A stretch of DNA of 64,000 nucleotides from Sulfurisphaera javensis (GTDB lineage Archaea; Thermoproteota; Thermoprotei_A; Sulfolobales; Sulfolobaceae), in the NCBI RefSeq assembly GCF_041154675.1, contig NZ_AP031322.1:496001-560000 (forward strand). Reading direction: 5' to 3'. Positions 18,104-27,262 of this stretch are shown piece after piece (within the stretch, counting starts at the first letter, position 1; the number at the start of each line of letters is the position of its first letter). A program made the translations under genes and the position numbers. The notes under the pieces were generated by a model. It saw only the letters and a program-made list of their open reading frames with translations. It made no database searches and had not been told where the DNA came from.

Positions 18104-18580
18104 GCTAACAACTTCTTTTTTACAATTCTGCAAAATAGTATTAATTTGTTTAAGTTTTTCACTATCAATATTCTCTCTATTTATATAAATTAAATATCCG
18201 ATTTCGAATAAAACATCCACTATTTCTCTTTTTATTTCGCTGTTACTAGAAAAGAAGTCTTCACGTTCTTTCTTTATACGGTTAAATTCCTCTATTCCTT
18301 TTTCTGTCAGTTTGTACATTCTTTTCCCGTTGTCTTCAAAGGATTCAACTAGTCCATCCTTTAGTAAAGACTTTAAAACTGGATAAATTGATCCTGGACT
18401 GGGTTTATAGAATCCATGAGTTTCAGAATGAATATTTTTTATAATTTCATAAACATACATAGGTTTCTTAGCCAAAGATGATAATACTAAAGATCTAAGT
18501 GCACCTCTTTTTATGCGATCTAGTGAGATTTTTCTCATCAGAAATACATTAAGATTTCTCCTAAAATAATTTAATGCCAT
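18083..18580 (-). CDS. PadR-family transcriptional regulator
   Basis: 165 residues. The winged helix is clear: RGALRSLVLSSL, PMYVYEI, SPGSIYPVLKSLLKDGLVES and a YKLTEKG wing. The second half is helical, as in PadR dimerisation domains. Start is uncertain: ATG at 18580 is used here, but a second ATG at 18538 (MRKISLD) matches the usual PadR length and has a TATA-like TTAAATTATTTTAGG about 30 bases upstream. Divergent from the sulfide:quinone oxidoreductase-like gene, with an inverted repeat between them, so that gene is the likely target. Confidence 0.88.
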   Translation of the reverse strand: MALNYFRRNLNVFLMRKISLDRIKRGALRSLVLSSLAKKPMYVYEIIKNIHSETHGFYKPSPGSIYPVLKSLLKDGLVESFEDNGKRMYKLTEKGIEEFNRIKKEREDFFSSNSEIKREIVDVLFEIGYLIYINRENIDSEKLKQINTILQNCKKEVVSLFEKSK

Positions 18581-18602
18581 ATAAAGTGATAAAAATTGGA
18601 GA

Positions 18603-18664
18603 TTTAGGGTTATCCTAAACTTTATAAAATAAGTTTTTATGGAATAAATGATAAAAAGGATAAC
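18603..18664. promoter_or_regulatory. Putative PadR operator and promoter of the SQR-like gene
   Basis: TTTAGG-gttat-CCTAAA (18603-18619) is a perfect 6-bp inverted repeat. The element GGATAAC occurs within it on the minus strand (18609-18615) and again on the plus strand at 18658-18664. Between them lies the TATA box ACTTTATAAAATA (18618-18630). The two GGATAAC copies flank the expected start of transcription, a layout suited to repression by the adjacent PadR protein. Confidence 0.5.
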
Positions 18665-18667
18665 GTC

Positions 18668-19801
18668 ATGAAAAGTGTATTAGTTATAGGAGCAGGTAAT
18701 GCAGGAACTGTTGTTGCAAATAATTTAGCTAAAGATCAAAACTTAAGTGTAACAGTAGTAGAACCTTCAGAGTATCATGTATATCAGCCTGGAATAATAG
18801 ATGTTGCCATGGGATTAGAAAAAGAGGAAAGTATTAGAAAAAGAGTAGGTAATATTTTAAATCAAAAGATTCAGTTAATTCAAGATAGAGCAGTCAAAGT
18901 TGACATAGAAAATAGAAAAGTTATAACTCAAAAAGGGAAAGAACTAACTTATGATTATTTAGTTTTAGCCCCTGGTGTTATAAATAGAGAAATAGGCTTA
19001 CCTCATTGGCATAATATAGACGGTGCAATAAAAATAAGAGAACAAGTTAACTCTTTTAACGGTAAAAAAATTGTAGTTGGATATTTCGGAGTTATAAAGT
19101 GTCCAATGGCTCCCTTTGAGTTTGCCTTTTTATTAAGGCAGAAGTTTCCTAAAGCAGATATTACTTTAATTAATCCAGTTTCTCAACCTCCTGAATTACA
19201 AAAGCCTATGGCTGAGAAGCTTGGAAAAAGGGCTAAAGAGTTACATATAGAAGTCTTAAGAGGAGTGAAAATTAAGGAGTTAGATAAGGAAAAGAAAATA
19301 ATTTATACCGAAGACGGGCAGAGTATTAACTACGATTTGGCTTTAGTTGATACACCAATAAAAGTTAGTGATGAGTTCTCAAATTTAGTAGATCAAAGCG
19401 GTTTTATTCCAGTAGATAAAGAGAGCTTAAACTACAAGAACTACTCTGATGTTTTTGTTATTGGAGATGCCACTAATATTCTATCACCACCAAAAACTGG
19501 GGCTATAGCTCATTTTCAAGCTCTTACTGTAGCTAAAAACATAATTAATGATGTATTAGGTTATGGAAAAGAAAAGTTTGATGGCAAAGCTATGTGTGCT
19601 GGATATGCTGGTTATAATGAAGGGATGTTTGTGTATATGGATTATAAGAAAAGCAAGGCGTTAGGTCCTTCAAAGATATTTGACTCTGCAAAAAGAAGCT
19701 TTCTACATTTGTATTGGTATTCACTTACTGGAAAAATTGATTTTATGTTAGATTTAGTTTCAAAACTAATCAGTGGTGGTCCGACAATCACCTCTCAGTA
19801 G
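18668..19801 (+). CDS. Sulfide:quinone oxidoreductase-like FAD enzyme
   Basis: 377 residues of the SQR/type II NADH dehydrogenase superfamily. FAD-binding GAGNAG (8-13), VEPSEYHVYQPG (31-42), second FAD motif FVIGDATN (263-270). Cys145 (IKCPMAP) and Cys310 (AMCAGYAG) sit where SQR has the two redox cysteines that form the sulfur bridge, so sulfide oxidation with electrons passed to quinone is likely. The third cysteine of classic SQR near residue 125 is absent. It is a membrane-surface enzyme without transmembrane helices. Regulation by the divergent PadR gene is inferred. The last 32 bases also encode the end of a C/D sRNA on the other strand. Confidence 0.75.
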   Translation: MKSVLVIGAGNAGTVVANNLAKDQNLSVTVVEPSEYHVYQPGIIDVAMGLEKEESIRKRVGNILNQKIQLIQDRAVKVDIENRKVITQKGKELTYDYLVLAPGVINREIGLPHWHNIDGAIKIREQVNSFNGKKIVVGYFGVIKCPMAPFEFAFLLRQKFPKADITLINPVSQPPELQKPMAEKLGKRAKELHIEVLRGVKIKELDKEKKIIYTEDGQSINYDLALVDTPIKVSDEFSNLVDQSGFIPVDKESLNYKNYSDVFVIGDATNILSPPKTGAIAHFQALTVAKNIINDVLGYGKEKFDGKAMCAGYAGYNEGMFVYMDYKKSKALGPSKIFDSAKRSFLHLYWYSLTGKIDFMLDLVSKLISGGPTITSQ

Positions 19802-19816
19802 TGCTCGACGTCATCA
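19770..19816 (-). ncRNA. C/D-box sRNA (third of a tandem triplet)
   Basis: Minus strand: C TGATGA (19811-19816), guide CGTCGAGCACTA, D' CTGA (19795-19798), spacer GAG, C' GTGATTG (19785-19791), guide TCGGACCACCA, D CTGA (19770-19773). Its 3' half is antisense to the last codons of the SQR-like gene. The D'-GAG-C' core (CTGAGAGGTGATTG) is identical in the first sRNA of the triplet. Confidence 0.7.
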
Positions 19817-19866
19817 TCAGCTTGGGAGCGATCTTCATCTTAATCTGTTTCTTCCCACTTCATCAC
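19817..19866 (-). ncRNA. C/D-box sRNA (second of a tandem triplet)
   Basis: Minus strand: C GTGATGA (19860-19866), guide AGTGGGAAGAAA, imperfect D' CAGA (19844-19847), 5-nt spacer, imperfect C' ATGAAGA (19832-19838), guide TCGCTCCCAAG, D CTGA (19817-19820). Box D runs straight into box C of the next sRNA (CTGATGATGA). Confidence 0.65.
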
Positions 19867-19917
19867 TCAGAAATTGCGGGTTCAATCACCTCTCAGTAGG
19901 GGTGGAACAACATCATC
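19867..19917 (-). ncRNA. C/D-box sRNA (first of a tandem triplet)
   Basis: Minus strand: C ATGATGT (19910-19916), guide TGTTCCACCCCTA, D' CTGA (19893-19896), spacer GAG, C' GTGATTG (19883-19889), guide AACCCGCAATTT, D CTGA (19867-19870). Box D abuts the next box C (CTGAGTGATGA). The promoter is probably the AT-rich element at 19918-19947, shared with the divergent DUF364 gene. Confidence 0.7.
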
Positions 19918-19947
19918 GTTTTTAATTTCAAATTTAATTTTTAACTT
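19918..19947. promoter_or_regulatory. Divergent promoter for sRNA triplet and DUF364 gene
   Basis: The segment beginning TTTTAATTTCAAAT and running to TTAACTT before the ATG is nearly identical to 53707-53734, which also separates guide RNA genes (minus) from a protein gene (plus). On the plus strand the TATA portion lies about 25 bases before the ATG. Confidence 0.5.
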
Positions 19948-20655
19948 ATGATTTTAGATGAGATTATCGAGGAATTAAAGTTTGCTATTAAAGGTAAGAA
20001 ATTAATAAACACTTGTGTTGGTGTTTCTTTTACAGCTTCTTTAATAAATGATGGAAGCTTAGGGATTGCACATACTGTATTAGATGGAGATAATTCATTA
20101 GCTGGAGATTTAATGGGAATGGACTTAGAGGAAATAGTTAATTCTCTTAAAAACAACTCGATTGAAAGGAGTATTTTATTATCAATATTAAATGCTGTAA
20201 GCGATATACCAAATCCTACTGAGGGAGACCCATTGGACACTTTAGAAGGAGGAAAACTATGTGTTTTTGGTTATTCACCTAAAGTTGATACTACGAAATT
20301 TTCCTCAATAGTTGCATACGATTTTGTAGCGAATAAAGAGGCTAATTTAGGTAAAATTATAATTAAGCCTTTTTCTTCATTTTCCAGTGAAGTTTGTGAT
20401 TCTACAGTTATTTTTGGCTCAGCTTTGGTTAATGGTACTATTGATAAAATTGTAAAGTCTATTTCAACAAACAATTTAATCCTAGAAGGAATTTCTTCTG
20501 TTTATGCTCCGAAGACACTAAAGAATTATGGATTTTCTATGATAGGAAAAATAGTGGCTATTGATAAAATGAAGGCATTTAGAATAATTTGTGAGGGAGG
20601 GAGTCCCATAAAATTATCAACTTATACTAAGAAAATCTATGTTAAAATAAGTTAA
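19948..20655 (+). CDS. DUF364-family protein (putative heavy-metal chelation domain)
   Basis: 235 residues. The pattern INTCVGVSFTASLI, a central SDIPNPTEGDPLDTLEGG stretch (about 85-102), a glycine-bearing strand (KLCVFGYSP, about 103-111) and a C-terminal GGSPIKLSTY fit the DUF364 fold, whose C-terminal half is Rossmann-like. The family is tied to metal or metal-cofactor handling but its biochemistry is not settled. ATG at 19948, leaderless from the divergent promoter shared with the sRNA array. Overlaps the convergent gene by 14 bases. Confidence 0.65.
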   Translation: MILDEIIEELKFAIKGKKLINTCVGVSFTASLINDGSLGIAHTVLDGDNSLAGDLMGMDLEEIVNSLKNNSIERSILLSILNAVSDIPNPTEGDPLDTLEGGKLCVFGYSPKVDTTKFSSIVAYDFVANKEANLGKIIIKPFSSFSSEVCDSTVIFGSALVNGTIDKIVKSISTNNLILEGISSVYAPKTLKNYGFSMIGKIVAIDKMKAFRIICEGGSPIKLSTYTKKIYVKIS

Positions 20656-21799
20656 ATTCTATTTTATCTAGCGAGTCATAGCAAGAGTCTTTATATTTAT
20701 AGTCTTCTTTACATCCATTATCTTTAACTATTTCAACTCTTATATCATTTTTTACTTCTTTCTTACTCTTTATTAATTCATTTAATTTTATATAAGCAAT
20801 GGCAACTCTTGATAATACTCTTATGTCACTACCTAAAGTAAAGGCAATTTTTAATGCCTTTTCAGCTTTCTCTCTTATTTTTGAATCATCTGTAATAGCC
20901 CATAATTTTGTAAAGAATATAGAAGCTTCAGAATTAGCTAAGGGTTCAAAATATTCATGTTTAGTTATTGGGTCATTTACTGGGGAATCTCTAAACCCTA
21001 TATCGCTTTCTAAGTTTTTTATTATCCAATCATAGATTTTTAGAGAGAGATTTAGATATTTATCGTCAAAAGTTCTTTGATAAAGTGATAGTAATGCAGA
21101 TCCTGTTATAGCCTCATCAACTAGTAATCCAATAACTTCTTTCCTCGAACTTCTAAAAACAGTCCCATCATCTTTAATCCTCTCTAAGAGTTTATCTTTA
21201 ACATCAGAAATGTTATAAATTGTCTCTATAGCTAGGATGTTAGTGTAAGTTTCGTCCAATGTAGTTTCTAGTTTTCCATTAACGAGAAATTTTCCTATAG
21301 GATCTAATGGTGTTATAATGTTTAGTAATCTCTCATAATCTTTATGGACTTTTGCATAAAAGAGAAGAAATTCAATACCTCTGAAATCTATTGGATTTCC
21401 ATCCATAGCGAAATTAACTATATCGAAAAATTCTGCAACGTTAATTTCTTCAACAGATTTTGGCTTTGGGAACTCTATTCCGGGCAATTTGTCTCTTTTA
21501 GAGTAAATTTCTCTTAATTTTTCTTGAATATAATCTATATCTATAGATTCTATAACTGCTATCATTCTTCCTTCTAAATCAATAATACTTAAGGAAGGAA
21601 TTATACCTCTTGTTAGTCTAACTGTATATTGTAAATACTCATTAGCATTTACTTTAAAAAGGTAATATTTTTGTGATATTGGCAATTTCCTTATTTTTTC
21701 AAATAACTCATCACATATACTGCAGTTTTCACTTGTGAAGAAGATTCCAACTAATTTATCATAAAACTTCGCATCCAATAATACTTTTTCGCTTATCAT
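20642..21799 (-). CDS. Thioredoxin-fold protein with alpha-barrel domain (YyaL/SSP411-like)
   Basis: 385 residues. The N-terminal 95 residues look like a thioredoxin fold with a CSIC active-site motif (C26, C29) and a cis-Pro region (GIIPSLSIID). The rest is helical with repeats that resemble the (alpha/alpha)6 barrel of thioredoxin-domain proteins of the YyaL/SPATA20 type (DEAITGSALLSLYQ, NSEASIFFTKL), but much shorter than the usual 600-700 residues. Function unknown; a redox or sugar-epimerase-like role has been suggested for the family. ATG at 21799. Confidence 0.6.
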   Translation of the reverse strand: MISEKVLLDAKFYDKLVGIFFTSENCSICDELFEKIRKLPISQKYYLFKVNANEYLQYTVRLTRGIIPSLSIIDLEGRMIAVIESIDIDYIQEKLREIYSKRDKLPGIEFPKPKSVEEINVAEFFDIVNFAMDGNPIDFRGIEFLLFYAKVHKDYERLLNIITPLDPIGKFLVNGKLETTLDETYTNILAIETIYNISDVKDKLLERIKDDGTVFRSSRKEVIGLLVDEAITGSALLSLYQRTFDDKYLNLSLKIYDWIIKNLESDIGFRDSPVNDPITKHEYFEPLANSEASIFFTKLWAITDDSKIREKAEKALKIAFTLGSDIRVLSRVAIAYIKLNELIKSKKEVKNDIRVEIVKDNGCKEDYKYKDSCYDSLDKIEFNLF

Positions 21800-21843
21800 G
21801 AATACCGCAATGCTTATTATGAATTAATGTTTTACTGTCTGTG

Positions 21844-22182
21844 ATGAGTAGGCCACAAACTAAATGGACATGTGGATTTTGCGGAAAACCAATTTATTGG
21901 GATGAGCTTTTCACTTTCTTATCTAATAAAGCAGTAGTTCATTATACATGCCTAAGAGAAAGAGCTGTAAAAACCAGCAAAGTAAGCCAAGATGTAATCA
22001 AAGTAGTTTTGGATTCTCTTGAAGATGAGTTAAATAAAATTGTGATATATAAGCAAAGAATTAATCAAGTAGGAGACAATGAAGAAATCAAAAAGGTTTT
22101 AGATCAAACAGAAAAAGACGCAGAAAAGAATGCTGCTCAATTCACTCGTCTAGTAGAAAAATTAAGTAATGTGATTGGTTAA
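21844..22182 (+). CDS. DUF2175-like zinc-binding protein
   Basis: 112 residues. The N-terminus has CGFCGKPI (C9, C12) and HYTCLRERA (His and Cys), a treble-clef or ribbon-like zinc site. The remainder is a long charged helix pair. Small proteins of this kind recur in Sulfolobales and I assign it to DUF2175 from memory. Function unknown. The ATG at 21844 is preferred to the GTG just before it. The gap to the divergent neighbour is about 44 bases. Confidence 0.6.
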   Translation: MSRPQTKWTCGFCGKPIYWDELFTFLSNKAVVHYTCLRERAVKTSKVSQDVIKVVLDSLEDELNKIVIYKQRINQVGDNEEIKKVLDQTEKDAEKNAAQFTRLVEKLSNVIG

Positions 22183-22251
22183 GATAGGTTTTGGATTAAT
22201 AAGTAATGAGCAAAAAGTTTTTTCACTCTAAACTCATAATGTATTTTTTAA

Positions 22252-23025
22252 ATGAAAGTTGAACTTGTTTCTTATACTAAAGATGGAGAGAGAGTTATTG
22301 CAATTGCCTCTAAAATGAGTAGATCTAGGAAAGGTTGGGATTACCATGCTCAAACTATGACTGATGAGGAGATTGAAACATGGATAAAAGATGCAATACT
22401 TCATGGTTATTGGAGTGTGTTAGAACATTCTGTTTATACTTTTTCCATAGAGGGTATTTCAAGAGTAGCTTCACACCAGCTTGTGAGACATAGGATAGCA
22501 TCTTATACTCAAATGTCTCATAGGTTTGCAAAACCAGTAGATGAGTATTATAAACCCGTCATACCGCCATCAACAGAAAAAAGGGCTAATGAAATTATAA
22601 ATGAAGCTTACAAATCAGCTTATGAACATTATTATAAATTACTAGAGAACGGTGTGCCAGAAGAAGATGCTAGATATGTTTTACCTAATGGGGTAAACAC
22701 TAACATAGTTGTTACGATGAATGCTAGAGAGTTGTATAATTTCTTCGCACTTAGGCTTTGTAGTAGAGCACAATGGGAAATTAGGGCTATAGCATGGAAA
22801 ATGTTAGAAGAAGTAAAGAAAGTTCACCCGCGTTTATTTAAGTATGCTGGTCCAAATTGTATAATTCATGAAAACTTCATAAGGGAAGAACCAATAACTT
22901 TAGATGAAGTTCTTTCAAACGATAAAGTAGAATTTATTTCACAGAGGTGTATTGAGGGAGTAGTAAGAGATGGAATTTTAAAATGCATAAGAAACTCTAA
23001 ACAGATATTGGAACATTTAAAGTAA
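22252..23025 (+). CDS. thyX: Flavin-dependent thymidylate synthase
   Basis: Makes dTMP from dUMP with methylene-tetrahydrofolate-type C1 donors, NADPH and FAD. The ThyX signature RHRx7S is complete: R79 H80 R81 and S89 ([11 protein letters not shown]). ASHQLVR precedes it, and [17 protein letters not shown] with [12 protein letters not shown] completes the active site. 257 residues, a normal length. ATG at 22252; single gene with about 70 bases upstream. Confidence 0.95.
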   Translation: MKVELVSYTKDGERVIAIASKMSRSRKGWDYHAQTMTDEEIETWIKDAILHGYWSVLEHSVYTFSIEGISRVASHQLVRHRIASYTQMSHRFAKPVDEYYKPVIPPSTEKRANEIINEAYKSAYEHYYKLLENGVPEEDARYVLPNGVNTNIVVTMNARELYNFFALRLCSRAQWEIRAIAWKMLEEVKKVHPRLFKYAGPNCIIHENFIREEPITLDEVLSNDKVEFISQRCIEGVVRDGILKCIRNSKQILEHLK

Positions 23026-23141
23026 ATTCACTTTTTTTGAAAGAGGTTATACAAATGCTCTAAATTAATTTTTGCTTTTAAATTACCTTTTTCAAACAAT
23101 TAGTAGAAAAATATATTAGGACTCTACTTTAATGGTTATTG
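23026..23141 (+). promoter_or_regulatory. Promoter region of the complex I operon
   Basis: T-run (23033-23038) after thyX could end its transcript. AAAATATATTA (23108-23118) is a TATA box about 28 bases upstream of the nuoA ATG at 23142, implying a leaderless message. Confidence 0.5.
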
Positions 23142-23528
23142 ATGGCATTAACTCAAGCTTTGCTCGCTTTTGGCTTACCCGTTATATTATTTCTTTTGGC
23201 AGGATATGGTGGTTATAAAATTCTTTCAATGATTGTTCCTAGTGAATATAATCCAATAAAAGTTAGTAGGTTTGAAGCTGGAAATATACCTTATGGTGAA
23301 GGAAGACTTTGGTTTCCATTACAATATTATGGTTACATTTTAGTCTATACTTCAATTGAACCAATTGTGGTTTTACTCTTTGCGATAGCTGAGGCTGCTT
23401 ATGATACTTCCTTTATTTTATTTAGGAATCTTTTAATAATTATTCTATCAAGCATTGTAATCTTATATCCAATACTTTATTATGCGGTGAAGCAAGTTAA
23501 CACTATTGAATATTGGCTCTTAAGGTGA
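23142..23528 (+). CDS. nuoA: NADH:quinone oxidoreductase-type complex I, subunit A
   Basis: Small membrane subunit at the quinone-binding junction. 128 residues with three membrane helices. [15 protein letters not shown] (about 46-60) corresponds to the conserved loop that in bacteria bears a cysteine (here replaced by Gly/Asn). ATG at 23142 is chosen over the TTG just upstream. First gene of an operon running to nuoN. NuoB, normally next, is missing. Confidence 0.9.
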   Translation: MALTQALLAFGLPVILFLLAGYGGYKILSMIVPSEYNPIKVSRFEAGNIPYGEGRLWFPLQYYGYILVYTSIEPIVVLLFAIAEAAYDTSFILFRNLLIIILSSIVILYPILYYAVKQVNTIEYWLLR

Positions 23529-23532
23529 TTAC

Positions 23533-24030
23533 ATGGCTCAGACTCAACAATCTATTTTGAATAGCATTATTGCTCAAGTACAGCAAAAATTCAAAGTTGC
23601 TGGTAAAGCTGAGAGTGACAAAAGAGGATTTATTCAAGTAGATAAATCACAGATTCTCCAAGTTGCTGAGTTTCTTAAAAGTTTAGGTTATGATCACGTC
23701 AAGAGTGTTACTGCAATTGATTATCCAGAAACTCAAGAATTTGAGATAGTTTATCATGTATCTTCTTATTCTAACTTAGACTTAGCAAAAACAATACTAG
23801 CTTTAAGAACAAAAATAAAATATGATAATCCTAGATTGCCATCTTTATATTCTATTTGGGAGAGTGTTTGGACTGGAGAAAGAGAAACTTACGAGATGTA
23901 TGGAATAATTTTCGAAGGTCACCCAGATCTTAGAAGGTTGTTTTTGCCAGAAGATTTTGAGGGAGTATATCCTATGAGAAAAAGTTATAAAATAAAGACG
24001 GAGGGGTTATTTGTTGACAAACCAGGCTGA
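23533..24030 (+). CDS. nuoC: Complex I subunit C
   Basis: Peripheral-arm subunit of about 30 kDa in bacteria, here 165 residues. SVTAIDYPE (about 60-68), [50 protein letters not shown] in the C-terminal half is the family signature region. A separate gene, not fused to NuoD. Starts 4 bases after nuoA and overlaps nuoD by 20 bases. Confidence 0.92.
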   Translation: MAQTQQSILNSIIAQVQQKFKVAGKAESDKRGFIQVDKSQILQVAEFLKSLGYDHVKSVTAIDYPETQEFEIVYHVSSYSNLDLAKTILALRTKIKYDNPRLPSLYSIWESVWTGERETYEMYGIIFEGHPDLRRLFLPEDFEGVYPMRKSYKIKTEGLFVDKPG

Positions 24031-25228
24031 TATTCCTTACCCCACTGGAATGGAAGTTGAGTTTATTCCAGTTGAAGGAGAACTTAATGTAGGGCCTCAA
24101 CATCCTGGATCTGGCCACATGAGAATTTATGTAAAATTAAATGGTGATATTATTGTTGATGCCGATTTAGATGTTGGATATGTCCATAGGGCAGTAGAAA
24201 AATTAAGTGAAGTAAGGAATTATATGCATTTAATACCGTTAGTGGAAAGGCCAGCTATCTTAGATTCTATACATATGAACTTAGGTTATATAATGGCAGT
24301 AGAAAAAATTCTTGGAGTTGATGTTCCAGAAAGAGCTCAATACTTACGCACTTTGGCTGCAGAAATAAACAGAATTGCTAGTCACTTATATGGTACTGGC
24401 ATTTTGGCAATTTTCTTAGGGCACTCTACTGGATTTATGTGGGGATTTGGAGATAGAGAAGTTTGGGTTGAAATACTTCAAGCACTTACTGGGGCTAGAG
24501 TAACTAACTCTTACATCATACCGGGAGGAGTTAGAAGAGATTTAACACCAGCAATAAAGGAGATGATAGAAAAAGCTATCGCATATCAAAGGAAAAAAGT
24601 CCAAGATTGGTATAAAATTTTTGTAAGAAATCCTAACATTAGGGATAGGCTTGAAAACGTAGGAGTTATGAGCAGAGAAAATGCAATAAAGTGGGGTGCT
24701 GTTGGACCAAACTTAAGAGCTTCTGGAGTTTATTATGACGTAAGGAAAATTGAGCCTTATGCAGCTTACGATAAAGTTGATTTTGAAATTCCAGTCTATA
24801 AAGAAGGAGATGCTTATGCTAGGCTTTTAGTAAGATTTGAGGAAATAGAGCAAAGTATGAGAATACTAGAGCAAGTTATTAAAAATATACCAGAAGGCAA
24901 TATACTAAGTGATAGGTTCTTTAAACAAATTCCTCCAACAAGACTAAAAAAATGGTGGGAAGGGCAAAGGAGAATTGTTTTTCCAGGATATTATGCATCA
25001 TTTAGACCACCTAGAGGAGAGGCAATTTCAAGGGTTGAAGCGGCTAGAGGTGAACTTGTATACTACTTAGTTAGTGATGGGTCTCCGCATCCATATAGGT
25101 TAAGAATGATAACTCCTTCGTATCGTTTAATTTATGTTTTTAAAGAATTAGTAAAGGGAGCTCGTTATGCAGATTTAGTTGCAATTTATGGTAGTTTAGA
25201 TTATTTCCCTCCGGAGGCTGATAGGTAA
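24011..25228 (+). CDS. nuoD: Complex I subunit D (49-kDa type)
   Basis: Forms the quinone chamber with NuoB. 405 residues. [16 protein letters not shown] near residue 25 corresponds to the GPQHPSTHG loop, with ST changed to [25 protein letters not shown] (about 336-358) and the [16 protein letters not shown] region are typical. TTG start at 24011 inside nuoC; a second TTG follows directly. The terminal stop abuts nuoH (25228). The partner NuoB is not in this cluster. Confidence 0.93.
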   Translation: MLTNQADIPYPTGMEVEFIPVEGELNVGPQHPGSGHMRIYVKLNGDIIVDADLDVGYVHRAVEKLSEVRNYMHLIPLVERPAILDSIHMNLGYIMAVEKILGVDVPERAQYLRTLAAEINRIASHLYGTGILAIFLGHSTGFMWGFGDREVWVEILQALTGARVTNSYIIPGGVRRDLTPAIKEMIEKAIAYQRKKVQDWYKIFVRNPNIRDRLENVGVMSRENAIKWGAVGPNLRASGVYYDVRKIEPYAAYDKVDFEIPVYKEGDAYARLLVRFEEIEQSMRILEQVIKNIPEGNILSDRFFKQIPPTRLKKWWEGQRRIVFPGYYASFRPPRGEAISRVEAARGELVYYLVSDGSPHPYRLRMITPSYRLIYVFKELVKGARYADLVAIYGSLDYFPPEADR

Positions 25229-26289
25229 TGGTTGATATTCTTTCTGCAATTAGATATTATTTCTTTTATCCATCCTTTTTTGCTGTAATTATATTTCCAG
25301 GATTAATTTTTACAACAATAATACTATTACTTACGATATGGTTTGAAAGAAAAGCTGCTGCTAGAGTTCAAATGAGAATAGGTCCTCTTTATGTTTCAAA
25401 GAGAACTGGTGGAATTCTTCAGTTAATTGCTGATGCTGTAAGATTAGTATTTTCAGAAATAATAGTACCAGTAGGAGTTAATCCTACTTTATATGTTTTA
25501 GCTCCAATATTTCCAATAGCATTCTCTTTTATACCAATGGTTCTTATTCCATTTTCATCAATTCCACAATCAGGATCTATACTTTCACCTTACTATCACT
25601 TCTTCTATGATTCTAACATAAATATGGGTGTTTTCGTTGGTTATTTTGTTCCTTATAATATGGTTCTAATATTCGGATTAGCATCTATTGTACCAGTTTT
25701 TATACTATTGCAAGCTTGGGCTACTAATAACAGATTTGCTGTAGTTGGTGCAGTTAGAGAAGCTTTGTTGGCTGTTTCTTATGATGTTCTATTAATAATG
25801 TCAGTTGTTGCTATGGCTATTGAGTATCATACGTTAGATATAGCGAAGGTTGTTGAGTCTGGGATACCTGGAATAGTTGCAAATCCTTTAGCTGCAATAG
25901 TATTCTTAGTTGGTATGCTTATGGGAACTGGTAGATTTCCATTCGAAATAGTCGAAGCTGAAAGTGAGTTAGTTGTTGGCCCTGCAACAGAGTACAGTGG
26001 ATTTTTATTTGTTCTAGCTATGGGTGGTAGTTATATTGCTACTTTTGCTTTGTCCTTTGTTTTCTCTGACTTATTCTTAGGTGGTTGGTTACCACTTAAC
26101 GGCTTACCAGGGGCTTTATTAAATGCAATAAAAGCAATAATTGTTTTATGGTTTACAGTGTTCTTAAGAAGTGTTTATGGTAGATATAGAATAGATCAAG
26201 CATTAAGAGGTTCGTGGAAATATTTACTTCCCGTAGCTTTCGCATCTTTAGTTTTAGGAATGGTGGTGGGATGGTTATGGATAAAGTAA
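25228..26289 (+). CDS. nuoH: Complex I subunit H
   Basis: Membrane subunit that links quinone site and proton channels. 353 residues with 8-9 helices. [15 protein letters not shown] (about 44-58) and the acidic loop [24 protein letters not shown] (about 236-259) are complex I hallmarks. The start overlaps the last base of nuoD; the end overlaps nuoI by 19 bases. Confidence 0.95.
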   Translation: MVDILSAIRYYFFYPSFFAVIIFPGLIFTTIILLLTIWFERKAAARVQMRIGPLYVSKRTGGILQLIADAVRLVFSEIIVPVGVNPTLYVLAPIFPIAFSFIPMVLIPFSSIPQSGSILSPYYHFFYDSNINMGVFVGYFVPYNMVLIFGLASIVPVFILLQAWATNNRFAVVGAVREALLAVSYDVLLIMSVVAMAIEYHTLDIAKVVESGIPGIVANPLAAIVFLVGMLMGTGRFPFEIVEAESELVVGPATEYSGFLFVLAMGGSYIATFALSFVFSDLFLGGWLPLNGLPGALLNAIKAIIVLWFTVFLRSVYGRYRIDQALRGSWKYLLPVAFASLVLGMVVGWLWIK

Positions 26290-26780
26290 AAGAATATAAA
26301 AAGGAAAAAAATCCATTTAGATTATTTGCAGATCATCTTAATGCAGTAGGCACCGGAATAAAATATATGATTCAACCTCAAAGAATAACAGTAAAGTATC
26401 CTGAAGAATCACTCACTTTGCCAACTGGCTATAGAGGAATGATTAGGCTATATAAAAATGTATGTATAGGCTGTACTTTATGTGCTCTTATTTGTCCAGC
26501 TGATGCGATGAAAATGGTAACTGAGGGAGGTAAAAAGTTTCCTACAATAAATTATGGCAGATGTGTTTTTTGTGGTTTTTGTGTAGATGTGTGTCCGGTA
26601 GATGCGTTAAAGGAAACTAGAGTTCATGATGCTGTATTTACGAATAGAAGAGATCTAGTGTTTAGACCAGATAGGTTTGATCAAGATTTTGATCAACCAA
26701 TTCCTTCTCAAGGTGTAGTAAAGAAACTTAAAACTGTGATAGATGAGAAGAAGGGGATAAAATATGTCCCTGACGAGTGA
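26271..26780 (+). CDS. nuoI: Complex I subunit I, 2[4Fe-4S] ferredoxin
   Basis: Carries clusters N6a/N6b of the electron wire. From ATG 26271 it has 169 residues; the cysteine motifs are C65-x2-C68-x2-C71-x3-C75-P and C98-x2-C101-x2-C104-x3-C108-P. An open frame continues upstream to 26214, but those 19 residues are a shadow of nuoH, and GGTGGTGGG just before 26271 could serve as ribosome-binding site. The end overlaps nuoJ by 17 bases. As nuoEFG are absent, the electron donor to this subunit is probably not NADH but another carrier such as ferredoxin. Confidence 0.93.
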   Translation: MVMDKVKEYKKEKNPFRLFADHLNAVGTGIKYMIQPQRITVKYPEESLTLPTGYRGMIRLYKNVCIGCTLCALICPADAMKMVTEGGKKFPTINYGRCVFCGFCVDVCPVDALKETRVHDAVFTNRRDLVFRPDRFDQDFDQPIPSQGVVKKLKTVIDEKKGIKYVPDE

Positions 26781-27261
26781 TTTTGAAATATCATTTTTCA
26801 TATTTTTTGGTGTAATAAGTATAACATCAGCATTATTTATAACTAGGCAAAAGAATGTGTTTTATGCTGCTATAGGTTTAGTCTTCCTTGGCATTTCTGT
26901 AGCAGCTATGATAGCATTAATCAATGTTTCTTACGCTTTCTATTCAGCATTTCATATTCTCCTTTATGTAGGTTCTACTGTAGTCTTTCTTGCTATTTCT
27001 TTAGTGATGTTTAGAGGGCTAAATGTTAAAGAAGTGAAAATTCCATGGGCTCCAGTAGTAGCTTTAGTTGTTGGAGTTTTCATATTTGTTGATTTACTTA
27101 TAACTTTCTCTGGAATAACTCCAGTCTCATCGTTACAAGCATTTAGTTTACAAACGTTAGCTAATGATATATTACAAAATTATTGGTTTCCAGCAATCAT
27201 TCTAATAATAGCTTTACTTACAACAATGATCGAGGCAATTTCTTTGGCTAGGAGGGATTAA
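26764..27261 (+). CDS. nuoJ: Complex I subunit J
   Basis: 165 residues with five membrane helices. The third helix region ([25 protein letters not shown], about 58-82) matches NuoJ, where it contains the pi-bulge. ATG lies inside the end of nuoI. Translation is probably coupled along the operon. Confidence 0.9.
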   Translation: MSLTSDFEISFFIFFGVISITSALFITRQKNVFYAAIGLVFLGISVAAMIALINVSYAFYSAFHILLYVGSTVVFLAISLVMFRGLNVKEVKIPWAPVVALVVGVFIFVDLLITFSGITPVSSLQAFSLQTLANDILQNYWFPAIILIIALLTTMIEAISLARRD

Positions 27262-27262
27262 A

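Noticed and set aside
19787-19900. Direct repeat CAATCACCTCTCAGTAG occurring twice (19785 and 19883)
   Set aside because: Explained as the shared D'-GAG-C' core of two sRNAs; no mobile element is involved.
26214-26270. Upstream extension of NuoI
   Set aside because: It is a shadow of nuoH; the ATG at 26271 gives the normal NuoI length.
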